A stretch of DNA of 43,463 nt from Planctomycetaceae bacterium (GTDB lineage Bacteria; Planctomycetota; Planctomycetia; Pirellulales; Pirellulaceae). This document shows, in pieces, positions 1-8,093 of this stretch. The translations under genes were made by a program, and so were the position numbers. Numbering within the stretch: the first letter of the stretch is position 1; each line of letters opens with the position of its first letter. Location: the NCBI GenBank assembly GCA_002726245.1, contig PBSM01000076.1:1-43463 (forward strand), in the 5' to 3' direction. The notes beneath the pieces are model-generated. The model saw only the letters and a program-made list of their open reading frames with translations, was not told the origin of the DNA and searched no databases.

Positions 1-1
1 C

Positions 2-265
2 GCCGTCCAGGAAGGCGAACGCACTTTGCTGGACAACAGCATGATCCTGTTCTGCTCGAGCATGCTCACCGGAGCCCACGACAACACGCAGCTTCCGGTC
101 CTGCTCTTCGGCCGCGCCGGCGGTCAAATGAAAACGGGACGCGTGCTGGACTACCTAAAAAGCGACAATCGCAAGATGTCCAGCCTGTACCTGTCGCTGA
201 TGAGCAAGATGGGCCTGCACCTTGACGAGTTCGGCGATTCCTCGCAGCCGCTGTCAGACATCTGA
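2..265 (+). CDS. DUF1552 family protein, C-terminal fragment (cut by window start)
   Basis: The reading frame is open from base 2 to a TGA at 263-265, so only about 87 C-terminal residues are visible. The run LLDNSMILFCSSM, then DNTQLPVLLFGRAGG and a closing LGLHLDEFGDS-like tail match the end of DUF1552 proteins, which planctomycetes have in many copies, usually next to cytochrome-type DUF1587/1592/1595 proteins. The molecular function of the family is not established. The stop codon is followed directly, in the same frame, by a sulfatase remnant, so the normal downstream sequence seems to have been lost. The family call is fairly secure; the N-terminus and any export signal lie outside the window. 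Confidence 0.75.
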   Translation, partial: AVQEGERTLLDNSMILFCSSMLTGAHDNTQLPVLLFGRAGGQMKTGRVLDYLKSDNRKMSSLYLSLMSKMGLHLDEFGDSSQPLSDI

Positions 266-804
266 TTGCCGCGCCACCACTCCGAACCGGGCAGTGCTGC
301 CATCCGCTTCGGGGATTGGAAGTTCATCGAGTATTACCTGGACGGACGCCAGGAACTCTACGATTCGGTGAACGATCCTCACATGATCCGGAACGTCATC
401 GACGATCCCCAATACGTCGATGTCGTGAAAACGATGCGCAAGCGGCTTCATGATTGGATGCTCGAAACGCGCGATCTGGGCATGCTCGAAGAGACCGAAA
501 CGCTCCAACGCGCAAAGTCCCACGATTCGCACTGGGACTTGGGGCAGTCGCTCAAGAACTACAAGCGTATCCTCGAAACCGCCGACCTGATGGTTCAAGG
601 GAAGGCGGCAGGTCCCCAATTGCTGGCCCGCGTCAAGGACCCTGATTCAGCGGTCCGCTTCGCGCCCAACTGCTGCGCCAGCTGCAGCGTGCTATCAGTT
701 CCAGTAGCGGCAATCTGGTCCCGATCACGCCGCATAAGGAAGAGTTTCCTCGGCTTGAAAGGCGCTGGCGAAGTGGTCGAGATCAGGTTGAACCGGGACA
801 CTAG
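266..804 (+). pseudogene. Sulfatase C-terminal remnant
   Basis: From base 266 the frame encodes SAAIRFGDWKFIEYY, then GRQELYDSVNDP and RNVIDDPQY, which is the C-terminal subdomain of type I sulfatases. It continues into LGQSLKNYKRILETADL and KDPDSAVR, the start of the HEAT-like tail seen on many planctomycete sulfatases. The whole N-terminal half is absent, including the C/S-x-P-x-R formylglycine site, so it cannot be an active sulfatase. There is no plausible start: the frame opens right after the DUF1552 stop. Near base 660 the HEAT pattern ends; a shifted frame stays open (RAQLLRQLQRAISSSS) to a TAG at 802-804. I read this as a deletion-generated fragment. The assignment of the first 130 residues is good; the part after 660 is uncertain. 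Confidence 0.65.
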
Positions 805-914
805 ACCTCATCCCGATCATGGGGATCATGAGTCTCACGGGTCTGTTGTTTCGGCAGGAACCTCGTAGAACAGAAGGATGGCGAGGTTTCAAATGCGGCT
901 CATGCTCCAGCGAT

Positions 915-1431
915 TCAGGTCTTTGCTCGGATCAACTCACGAATCCGGGCCAAATGGTAATCATCGTGTTCGGCGTTGAAATGGGCGATGTCTACGATTC
1001 GCATTTCTTGCTGTAATCGAGGATGGAGCGCTGACTTGGCCAACCGGATTCACCCAATTCCTCGAACCGAGCCACGAGCTTCTCACGTTTGGCACGCAGG
1101 CCTGCCAACAGCGTCTCGATGTCTATGCTGTCGTACTTCGCCTCGTCCGTTGTTCGGTTGGTCATGTCAGCAGCAATCAAGACCGTTTCGCCTGCCATGA
1201 TCTGCTCGAGGCGGGTCGAAGCGAGATCCTCTGGATCGCCAATATGTCCGATGTTCTCCTGAATCGACTATCCTTGCCCGTCGTGGCACGTCAGCGTGTG
1301 TCCGAATCGAGCCCTTTAACCATCTCCTCGATTCTTGCGGGTGTGCCCCTTAGTCGCTCCAGAAGATCCAGGAGTTTTGACGGGGGGAAATCGAAGTTGA
1401 ACTTCCGATCAATCCAAAGCCACTTCGCCAT
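915..1431 (-). pseudogene. DinB family protein, three lesions
   Basis: Joining three reading frames gives a protein of about 170 residues, normal for DinB-like four-helix metal-binding proteins. The start is ATG at 1431-1429 (MAKWLWIDRKFNF). A frameshift near 1298-1302 leads to DGQG-stop-SIQENIGHIGD, where a TAG at 1268-1270 replaces an expected Trp (TGG) codon. A second frameshift near 1026-1034 leads to MRIVDIAHFNAEHDDYHLARI, which contains the C-terminal H-x3-D-x2-H-like metal site, ending at a TGA at 915-917. DinB proteins are often thiol-dependent transferases or damage-inducible proteins of unclear role. One nonsense change plus two frame changes argue for a decayed gene, although sequencing error cannot be excluded. 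Confidence 0.8.
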
Positions 1432-1593
1432 TTGTCAGTCTCCAAACATTATTCATGCTTCATGGCCGCTTCGTCGCATGACGAAAACGGTGAAATAGTT
1501 GACCGACCTCTTTGAGCACGTCGGAGTTTAGGCACGAGGAAAGCCCAGACTTTGCGAGTTTCGATCATGCGGTCTCGTCTCCATGAACACTCA

Positions 1594-2375
1594 TCAATCC
1601 ACTTCCGACCCTGTGTCAATGCTGCATCGATAAATCATATACGGGTTCGATTCGATGAACTTTGAGCGGTCGTAGTCGCCCCACAGTTCTTCGACTCGGA
1701 AGCCGGTCGTCGCAAGCAAAGTTTTGATCTCGTCCTTGGGAATCAAATGGAATGTGAGGTCAAGTTCACGGTCTTCAAGTGTGTGTCCTTCACGATCCTT
1801 GATCACGTATCGCTGCGTCCCGGACACGATTCCGGCAGACGAGGGTGGTTGAAATCGCCCATAGAACTCCAACGTGCGTGAGCCATCGTGAATGTCGAAT
1901 ACGTGCTCTTGGTTAAGTCTCAGGTTTCGGACGACTGGATTATGCAGTGAGAATGTGAAGCGACCAGATGGTTTCAGATGAGACCGTATTCTTTGCAGAA
2001 CCTTGATCTTGTCTCGATTGTCCACGACCTCCGATAAAGAACTGAAGCCGATGAAGACCAAGTCGAAGGATTCATGCAGATCAAAACTCCGAGCATCACC
2101 GAAAACGAGCCGTGCTTCTCGGTTGAGAGATCTCAGCTTGTTTTGAAACTGGTTGATCTGATTCTGGCAGTAATCAAGCCCGGTGTACGAGACACCGCAT
2201 CGATCAGCGGCATTCCAATTCGACCGGTCCCACACATCAACTCCAGCACGTTGCCATTGGTCGTACGGGCCTCGTGCTTCCAGAACTCGACGTCGAAATC
2301 AACTTGGACGTATGAGTCGTAGAGGTCGGCTACTTGATCAAAGTCGATGCTCTTGGCGTTGGATTCTTCGCTCAT
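1594..2375 (-). pseudogene. Class I SAM-dependent methyltransferase with one frameshift
   Basis: The N-terminal frame starts at ATG 2375 (MSEESNAKSIDFDQVADLYDSY) and carries the SAM-binding motif I, VLELMCGTGRIGMPL. It goes out of frame near 2200-2205. The next frame resumes with GVSYTGLDYC (the motif II acidic residue), then FGDARSFDL and FDLVFIGFSSLSEV, and runs to 1594. Inserting one base restores a protein of about 260 residues with a normal Rossmann methyltransferase order. The substrate cannot be told. The gene starts one base after the cupin stop and belongs to a cyclase-cupin-methyltransferase operon. Either it is a recent pseudogene or one base was missed in sequencing; nothing else in it is damaged. 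Confidence 0.8.
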
Positions 2376-2376
2376 C

Positions 2377-2745
2377 TCAAATCCTTGCTGCTGGGTCTGC
2401 GGTGAGTTCGTTTTCGGCGGCATCGCCGGTGTTGACGGTGCCTTCACGCACAAGCACCATCACATGGCACGCCGCTTCCGCAAACGGCTTGTGCTCGACG
2501 CCCTTGGGCACGATGAGCATCTCGCCCTTGCTCAGAGTCACGGCACCATCACGCAAGTCGATTCGTAGTTGTCCTTCGAGAACGAAGAATGCTTCATCCG
2601 TGTCAGAATGGCTATGCCACACGAAGTCGCCTTCGAGCTTGGCGAGTTTGAAGTGGAAGCCGTCCATCTCAGCGATGATCTTTGGAGACCATTGGTCGGA
2701 GAACTGGCTCAGTTTTTCGGACAGGTTGATCGGAGTTGGTGTCAT
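2377..2745 (-). CDS. Cupin domain protein
   Basis: This 122-residue protein is a single cupin barrel. Motif 1 is G39-x4-H44-x-H46-x4-E51-x6-G58 and motif 2 is G74-x5-P80-x-G82-x2-H85, so the metal ligands His44, His46, Glu51 and His85 are all present. Such small cupins can be metal-dependent enzymes or ligand sensors; the substrate is not evident. The ATG overlaps the stop codon of the upstream cyclase gene (shared bases 2742-2745), and the methyltransferase begins one base after the stop, so the three are very likely cotranscribed and translationally coupled. It is one of only two intact genes in the first 6.6 kb. Confidence 0.88.
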   Translation of the reverse strand: MTPTPINLSEKLSQFSDQWSPKIIAEMDGFHFKLAKLEGDFVWHSHSDTDEAFFVLEGQLRIDLRDGAVTLSKGEMLIVPKGVEHKPFAEAACHVMVLVREGTVNTGDAAENELTADPAARI

Positions 2746-3413
2746 GCGTCTTCAACCTTTGCGAATGCACCGACGGGAAACGTGCCGAACGCCCTGACCT
2801 TCACTGGAACCGCAAAGAATCGACAGCCCGTGACGGGCAGAGTAGCAAGATACGTCAGGTGTTCGACGATGGGAATCTCTGCGGCGAGCAGCGTGGAGTG
2901 GACCGGTCGGCGTCCGTCATTTGTGTCGTCGATGTTTAGCGAGTCGATGCCGACAAGAGTCGCACCACGATCTCGTAAGAGTAACGCTGCGTCTTCGCTC
3001 AGAAACGGATGGCCTGCAAAGTAGTCGTCCGTGTTCCAGTTTTTCGACCAGCCCGTGTCAACCAGAACGGCTTTGCCGGAAACGTCGAGCCCGTCGAAGA
3101 TCGCCGCCTCGATTCGGCGGACAGTCGAGCGGACCACAACGGTTGGCAAGTCGGCAAGCGATGACAGCGGAAGTTCGGACAAGTCCTTCCCATCTGCATA
3201 GCGATGAAACGGTGAATCGACGTAGCCGCCCGTGTTGGCCACCATCTCAATCTTGCCGATATGGAACTCGGTATCGTCGGCGTAGTGCTTGCGGGATTCC
3301 TGCCGGCTGAGGAAGTCGCAGATCACCGGAGCCGGGAGACCTTTGTAAGTAATCAAGCCGTCCTCGACGGTGTGGCTGACATCGATCAGTCTATGAACAG
3401 ATTCATCAGGCAT
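2742..3413 (-). CDS. Cyclase family protein (kynurenine formamidase-like)
   Basis: The 223-residue protein belongs to the metal-dependent hydrolase fold shared by bacterial arylformamidase (KynB) and related cyclases. The signature is seen as N60-T-G-G-Y-V-D66-S-P-F-H70. The usual HTGTHxDxPxH motif therefore keeps Asp66 and His70 but has Asn60 and Tyr64 where the first two histidines normally sit. That variant suggests different metal coordination or another substrate, so I do not assign KynB. Start ATG 3413 gives MPDESVHRLIDVSHTVEDGL, a typical N-terminus. It is first in an operon with cupin and methyltransferase genes and is transcribed away from the esterase gene at 3546. No signal peptide is seen; cytoplasmic. 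Confidence 0.82.
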   Translation of the reverse strand: MPDESVHRLIDVSHTVEDGLITYKGLPAPVICDFLSRQESRKHYADDTEFHIGKIEMVANTGGYVDSPFHRYADGKDLSELPLSSLADLPTVVVRSTVRRIEAAIFDGLDVSGKAVLVDTGWSKNWNTDDYFAGHPFLSEDAALLLRDRGATLVGIDSLNIDDTNDGRRPVHSTLLAAEIPIVEHLTYLATLPVTGCRFFAVPVKVRAFGTFPVGAFAKVEDA

Positions 3414-3489
3414 TGACGTTCCTTTCGGCGCAGACCGTCACGTTCCGGTTCAGACACGGTCGGCTCTAGCGGGTTCACACCTCCCGTTC

Positions 3490-3498
3490 TGGTACAAT
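3490..3498 (+). promoter_or_regulatory. Candidate extended -10 promoter for the esterase gene
   Basis: TGGTACAAT at 3490-3498 matches the extended -10 pattern TGnTAtaaT, about 48 bases before the ATG at 3546, in the intergenic region between divergent genes. The -35 region 17 bases upstream is a poor match. This is a pattern match only. Confidence 0.35.
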
Positions 3499-3545
3499 TG
3501 GCTCGACTGTTTGTTGCCAAGACAATTCTTCACCGAGAACAAACC

Positions 3546-4903
3546 ATGCCCCGCATTATCGCCCTTCTGACGCTGTTGCTCCATCTGCCTTCGAGCGACA
3601 TCTGCGCCGCCGACAAGCCGCTTAAGGTCTTCATTCTCGCTGGCCAATCAAACATGGTCGGCTGGGGCGACAGCCTCAAGCTCGACACCGATCTACGGAG
3701 TGGGAAGGAACGTGTGCTGATGTTCGAAAACGGCAAGTGGCAACCGCTCAGGCCGTTCAAGAGGGCGATGAAGAACCAAGAAAAGTTTGGGATGACCGAG
3801 TTCTCGTTCGGTCCCGAGATCGCCTTTGGCCACGAAATGGCCAAGTCATGGCCGACGAGAACATCGGCATCGTCAAGCTTGCCGTTGGCGGAAGCAGCAT
3901 ACTGACGTGGAAGCCAGACTGGTCGAAGGAAGACCCCGACCGTGTTGGGCAAGGGAGACACGGATCGCTGTACAAGAAGCTGATAACCAAGGTTGAGCAG
4001 GCCAGAGAGAATCGAGACATCGAAATCGTCGGTTTCCTTTGGCTGCAAGGTGGCGGCGACATGAAGAAGGTCGATGTTGCGAAGGAGTATCTCGACAATC
4101 TCAAGTCGCTTTTCGCCGCCGTCAGGAAAGACACTGGTGTTTCCGGCTCGCCGTTCCTTTGTGGTTCTATTCGGCGCACTGAAGACCCAGACGACTTGTC
4201 GAGTCTCATTCCCAAACGGATTGACGGTCGCTACCCGGCGATCCAGTGGGTCGTCAAAGCTCAATGGGAAGCTCAGACAGCAATCCCCAATGTCCGCTCC
4301 GTCATCCTTCGAGACATCACAACGCACCCGATGAACGTGCATTACAACACGGCGGGACAACTCGAAGCTGGCAAGCTCTTCGCCCAAGCCTTCCTCAATT
4401 CAGCAGTGAGGATAGGTGATCACACACCACAGCAGATCCTCGCCAAGCTCGGTGCCAAGGGACGAGGTGCCGTCACAGACCGACAGTTGGCAACCTACCG
4501 CCGCATCTTCGGCTTCACTGATGCCAACGGTGACCGGCAACACTCCAAGAAGGAGTTTGTTGAAGACGGTCGCTACCTGACCCGCCAAGCACGGCAGGGG
4601 ATCTTCGGAGTATCCGACTCGAACGGCGACGGGATCGTCTCTGAGGCGGAGTACATTGACAATCGCATCATCACCGATGAGGCCAAGGCGATCTTCGAGG
4701 CGATGGACACCAACGACGATGGTAAGCTGACAAGGAACGAGTTCGTCGCCAGCGAGAAACTCAAAGAAGAGGATCTGGCGAAAGCGGTATTCGAGGCATT
4801 GGACTCAGATGACAATGGTGAACTCGTCGTCCCGGAGTATCTTCGGGTCTGGGGACGTTGGTCGAGAATCGGTCGCAAGACTCAGGCCGCTGTGACCAAC
4901 TGA
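3546..4903 (+). pseudogene. SASA-domain (sialate O-acetylesterase-like) protein with EF-hands, one frameshift
   Basis: Translation from ATG 3546 begins with a hydrophobic signal peptide (MPRIIALLTLLLHL) and continues into KVFILAGQSNMVGWGD, the GQSN block with the catalytic serine of SASA-type SGNH carbohydrate esterases. Near 3846-3850 one base appears to be missing. The shifted frame continues with ADENIGIVKLAVGGSS, then FLWLQGGGD and HYNTAGQLEAGKLFA, where the catalytic His is expected. The C-terminal third carries four EF-hand-like loops: DANGDRQHSKKEF, DSNGDGIVSEAEY, DTNDDGKLTRNEF and DSDDNGELVVPEY. The repaired protein would be about 452 residues, exported, and would deacetylate sugars. 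EF-hand appendages are common in planctomycete secreted enzymes. As written, the product would be truncated after about 120 residues. Confidence 0.8.
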
Positions 4904-4943
4904 TCTCCGTTTTCGCGAAAAGAGGGCGACCCGTCCATGACAA

Positions 4944-6253
4944 TCAGTCGGAAGGGAACTTCACCACAGTCATTCTCCCATAACCCGGTGGCCAGTGGCT
5001 CTCGACTTCGACCTGACCAACGAACTCATCTTTGCCCAACTCCGCACGAAAGTCCTTCTGCAACTTGCCGATCTGGTCGATGTAGAGCTTTACGAGATAC
5101 TGGCCGCCGCGAAGTCGTTTCGATTTCATCTCCTCAGCCCACGTCGATCCACGTGGGGCCGTAAGGCTCAGGGAGTGCTGCCAGAGTTTTCCTTTCCCGA
5201 AGACAAGCCGATCTGAAGAGGCAACTCGATGTTCGGACCATCCGTCGTCGGTCCAGCGATACAGATCGGCCTGCAACAGCATCTTGTCGTACTTGGCCGG
5301 AACGTCAGTAAGCTTGAACCAGATGTCGGTGACGAGCGACACTTCGTCGCTGCCTGCTGGCAAGGCGTCGGCGGCGTTGTACTTGGCGTTCACAACGCTG
5401 GCGTAGTCGTCGATGAAGCGCCGAAATTGTTTGTAGGTTCGATCTCCGACGACCATCTTCTGCCCGCCGCCGTGTTCGACCTGCGTCGTCGGTTTCGTGA
5501 GCAGCATACTTTCAAGAGGCTCATCCGAGTTGATGATTCCAGCATCGACCATGTGCGTAAGAATGGCTTCGGGATCACGGAGTTTGATCCACGATACCTG
5601 CTCACCATGTTCCTTCACTTGCTTCTGATTCTGATCCGGGGAATGACATGCGGCGCAGCGGCCTACCTCGGTCCAGACATTCTCAACGAACGAAGCCAGC
5701 ACACGATCTTTTCGGGCATGGCGGATTACTTCGTCAGGCACTTGCGGGCCTACGGCTCGCTGGCTTTCGCCGCCAGTAAGTCAGGGTCATTGACTGCCGC
5801 ACGAATCCACGCTTGAAACGCATCATGTTCCTGCTGGCGCACCTTGTCGGTGATCAGGTTCGGCTGTTCTGGGCTGCGATTGATGAACCGTAGGATCTTC
5901 GAGTCGTCTGGACTTTCAACCTCGATCAGCCCGACGCTGACAAGCGATGCGAATGTCTTTTCTTGACTTGGTTGGATGTAGTCTTTGAGATCGACACCGC
6001 TCAGGTGGCACTCCGTGCAACTTGATGGCTTCTTCGCTTGAAAGATGGGCAGGATTCGTTTCTCGAACACGGCCAGAGCCGTACGGTCACCATCACTGGC
6101 GCTCAGCATTATCTGACGGCCCATCGACAGGGCTTGCGTCATTGGAAGTAACCGATGAGTTGTCCGCTTCAACGTCATCGCTGATTTGAACCGGCTTCGG
6201 CTGACACGATGCAGCAGTCAGCAGCACGCTAAGGTGAGTTGATTCAACCGCAT
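4944..6253 (-). pseudogene. Cytochrome c-like lipoprotein with two CxxCH motifs, three frame changes
   Basis: The likely start is ATG 6253, preceded by a GGGAG ribosome site. MRLNQLTLA then shifts frame to VLLTAASCQPKP, a lipoprotein signal with its lipobox cysteine. A second frame change near 6100-6107 leads to the first heme motif CTECH (about 6023-6009). A third, at about 5747-5753, joins KASEP to VGPQVPDEV, followed by the second heme motif CAACH (about 5658-5644). The repaired protein has about 436 residues and resembles planctomycete cytochrome-type (PSCyt-like) surface proteins, likely for extracytoplasmic electron transfer. The C-terminal 200 residues (DIWFKLTDVPAKYDKMLLQA) are a domain I do not recognise. 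Two of the three changes look like single-base deletions; the one near 6100 looks like an inserted base. Confidence 0.72.
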
Positions 6254-6645
6254 TCCATTTCTCCCATTGGGGCAACGCCATCATTGTGTTCCCTGAACAC
6301 GGAATCGGCAATCGGATTCGCCTCGGATACAATCGTCAACCGTCGCAGACCACGGCGAATCGTGAAACGCGTGGATAGATATCCCCGGTCGAAAGGTCGC
6401 TTGACCATCCTCTGCAGCCATCCAGATGCCCTCTAAGGAACGGCCGGTATCGGAATTCCAGTTCGTCACCGTATCAATCCAATCGGCTACCCAGCGGCCT
6501 GCCACTTGAACGATTAGTCGAAGTCGGTAACGATCTCGGTTGGCTGATCCTGAGTCACTGCGATCAGGGTTGGAGGCGTGTGAACGACTGACCCGCGTGA
6601 CAAGATGACGGCGATGATCACGTAGCGAGAAAGCGATGATGTCAT
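6244..6645 (-). pseudogene. Unrecognised decayed gene upstream of the cytochrome gene
   Basis: No single frame is convincing, but four frames can be joined by three one-base corrections: VIIAVILSRGSVVHTPPTL to TEIVTDFD; then LIVQVAGRWVADWIDT; then GDELEFRYRPFLRGHLDG to YPRVSRFAVVCDG; then LTIVSEANPIADSVF to the stop TGA at 6244-6246. The breaks lie near 6515, 6461 and 6333. The stop overlaps the start of the cytochrome gene by about 10 bases, which is how coupled operon genes are arranged and is the best support that this was a real gene. The start is uncertain; ATG 6645-6643 is the latest option and would overlap the first base pairs of the divergent phosphodiesterase gene. I do not recognise a family. 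Confidence 0.4.
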
Positions 6646-7477
6646 GACCGAGCTTTTCAGGTTTCTGTTGCCAGTGCTTTGCCTTGCCGTGGTTTATGCG
6701 AACTGCAGCGCAGCGGAGCCACCTCAACGATTGATTGTTGCACACCGAGGTCTGTTGCATCACGCACCCGAAAACACGCTGGCAAACTTCAGAGCGTGCC
6801 TCGAGCTTCGACTTGGCTTCGAGTTCGACGTTGAGAGAACCAAAGACGGACATTTGGTCTGCATACACGACAGCACCGTTGATCGCACGACCAACGGAAC
6901 GGGCAAAGTCGCTGAACTGACGCTGGAGGAGATCCGCCGACTCGACGCTGGCAGTTGGTTTCATTCGAGGTTCGCTCGCGAGAAGGTGCCGACTGTCGAG
7001 GAAGTGCTGAAGCTGGTTGCCGAGTATCGCCAGCACGATGTGTTGATTGCCGTTGATCTCAAAGCCGAACACGTCGGGTCAGATGTTGCACGACTGGCTG
7101 ACAAGCACGACGTTCTGCACCGGCTGCTATTCATTGGCAAGACCATTTCTGAACTAGGCGTTCGCGAGCAAATCAAACGAGCGTCCGCGAAGGCCCACAC
7201 CGCCGCAGTCGCGAACAACGCCGAGGAGTTCGGCGCGGCGCTCGCGGCTTCCAAGGCGGATTGGGTTTATGTGAGATATCTCCCCCCGAGAGAGCAAGTC
7301 GAGGCTGTCCATCGCTCTGGGAAACGAGTCTTCATTGCCGGGTCAACGGTAAGCGGCAAACTGCCGAAGAATTGGCAGCACACTGCAAGAGCGGGAATCG
7401 ACGCGATCCTGACCGATTACCCGCTAGAATTGCGTATGACTCTCAGGCAGGCTGCGAGCCCGACCAAGCGTCGATGA
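6644..7477 (+). CDS. Glycerophosphodiester phosphodiesterase, exported
   Basis: This 277-residue protein has a signal peptide (residues 1 to about 24) and the GDPD TIM-barrel. The signature is complete: H34-R35-G36 with E43-N44-T45, the metal ligands E60-x-D62 and the catalytic H75. It would hydrolyse glycerophosphodiesters to glycerol 3-phosphate and an alcohol in the periplasm. LTDYPLEL near the C-terminus is the usual closing strand. The next gene (a GNAT protein) starts 13 bases after its stop, so they are probably cotranscribed. It is the first undamaged gene after the broken cluster. The family is certain; the exact substrate is not. Confidence 0.92.
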   Translation: MTELFRFLLPVLCLAVVYANCSAAEPPQRLIVAHRGLLHHAPENTLANFRACLELRLGFEFDVERTKDGHLVCIHDSTVDRTTNGTGKVAELTLEEIRRLDAGSWFHSRFAREKVPTVEEVLKLVAEYRQHDVLIAVDLKAEHVGSDVARLADKHDVLHRLLFIGKTISELGVREQIKRASAKAHTAAVANNAEEFGAALAASKADWVYVRYLPPREQVEAVHRSGKRVFIAGSTVSGKLPKNWQHTARAGIDAILTDYPLELRMTLRQAASPTKRR

Positions 7478-7490
7478 TAGGAGCAATCTC

Positions 7491-7997
7491 GTGAAGCTTG
7501 TCGATGTCACCGTGCACTACCTCGAGATGCTCGCCCCTTCGCAACGAACCGTGCCCCGTCCGCGAGACGATCTGACCGTGCTCCATGCACGAACGCCAGC
7601 CGTTCCGTACTACCGGTTTCTGTACGACGCGGTCGGACAGGACTACCATTGGCTCAGTCGTAGAAAGCTCTCTGACGCCGAACTTGCTTCCATTCTTCAC
7701 GATCCGTCGAACGAAGTGCATGTTCTGCACATTGCTGGATCGCCGGCAGGCTTTGCCGAGTTGGACCGCCGCCAACCGGACGAGATCGAGTTGGTGCAGT
7801 TCGGACTGATGGCTGAGTTCATCGGGCAGGGGCTAGGAAAGTGGTTCCTGCAATGGACCATCGACAAAGCTTGGAGTTACAAGGCGAAACGCTTCTGGTT
7901 ACACACCTGCACATTAGACCATCCCGCCGCATTACCCGCTTACCAGAAGGCGGGGTTCGTACTGTTCAAGCAGGATTCCATTCGCCGAGAACTGTAG
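7491..7997 (+). CDS. GNAT family N-acetyltransferase
   Basis: The 168-residue protein has a GNAT core in its second half: VHVLHIAGSPAGFAELDRR (strands 2-3), IELVQFGLMAEFIGQGLGKWFLQ (strand 4 and the acetyl-CoA loop, with a Q-x-x-G-x-G/A-like GQGLGK) and YQKAGFVLFKQD. It would transfer an acetyl group from acetyl-CoA to a small molecule or protein amine; the acceptor is unknown. The start is GTG 7491, 13 bases after the phosphodiesterase stop, and no in-frame ATG lies close by. No signal peptide, so it is cytoplasmic, unlike its exported neighbour. Confidence 0.87.
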   Translation: MKLVDVTVHYLEMLAPSQRTVPRPRDDLTVLHARTPAVPYYRFLYDAVGQDYHWLSRRKLSDAELASILHDPSNEVHVLHIAGSPAGFAELDRRQPDEIELVQFGLMAEFIGQGLGKWFLQWTIDKAWSYKAKRFWLHTCTLDHPAALPAYQKAGFVLFKQDSIRREL

Positions 7998-8093
7998 CCG
8001 ACCGACACTCAGATCATCGTGATCTGACATCCGCTCTTACATCTTGCTGGTTACGTCACCAAAGTGAACGACACCAACTGCTGGGAGTCACTA

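Noticed and set aside
4911..4922. TTTTCGCGAAAA palindrome after the esterase gene as a terminator
   Set aside because: It is only 12 bases with no room for a loop and no T-run, so termination is not supported.
6281..7072. A 263-residue open frame on the minus strand across the phosphodiesterase gene
   Set aside because: Its first half is antisense to a well-supported GDPD gene with a full motif set; the remainder crosses the frame-broken region at 6244-6645.
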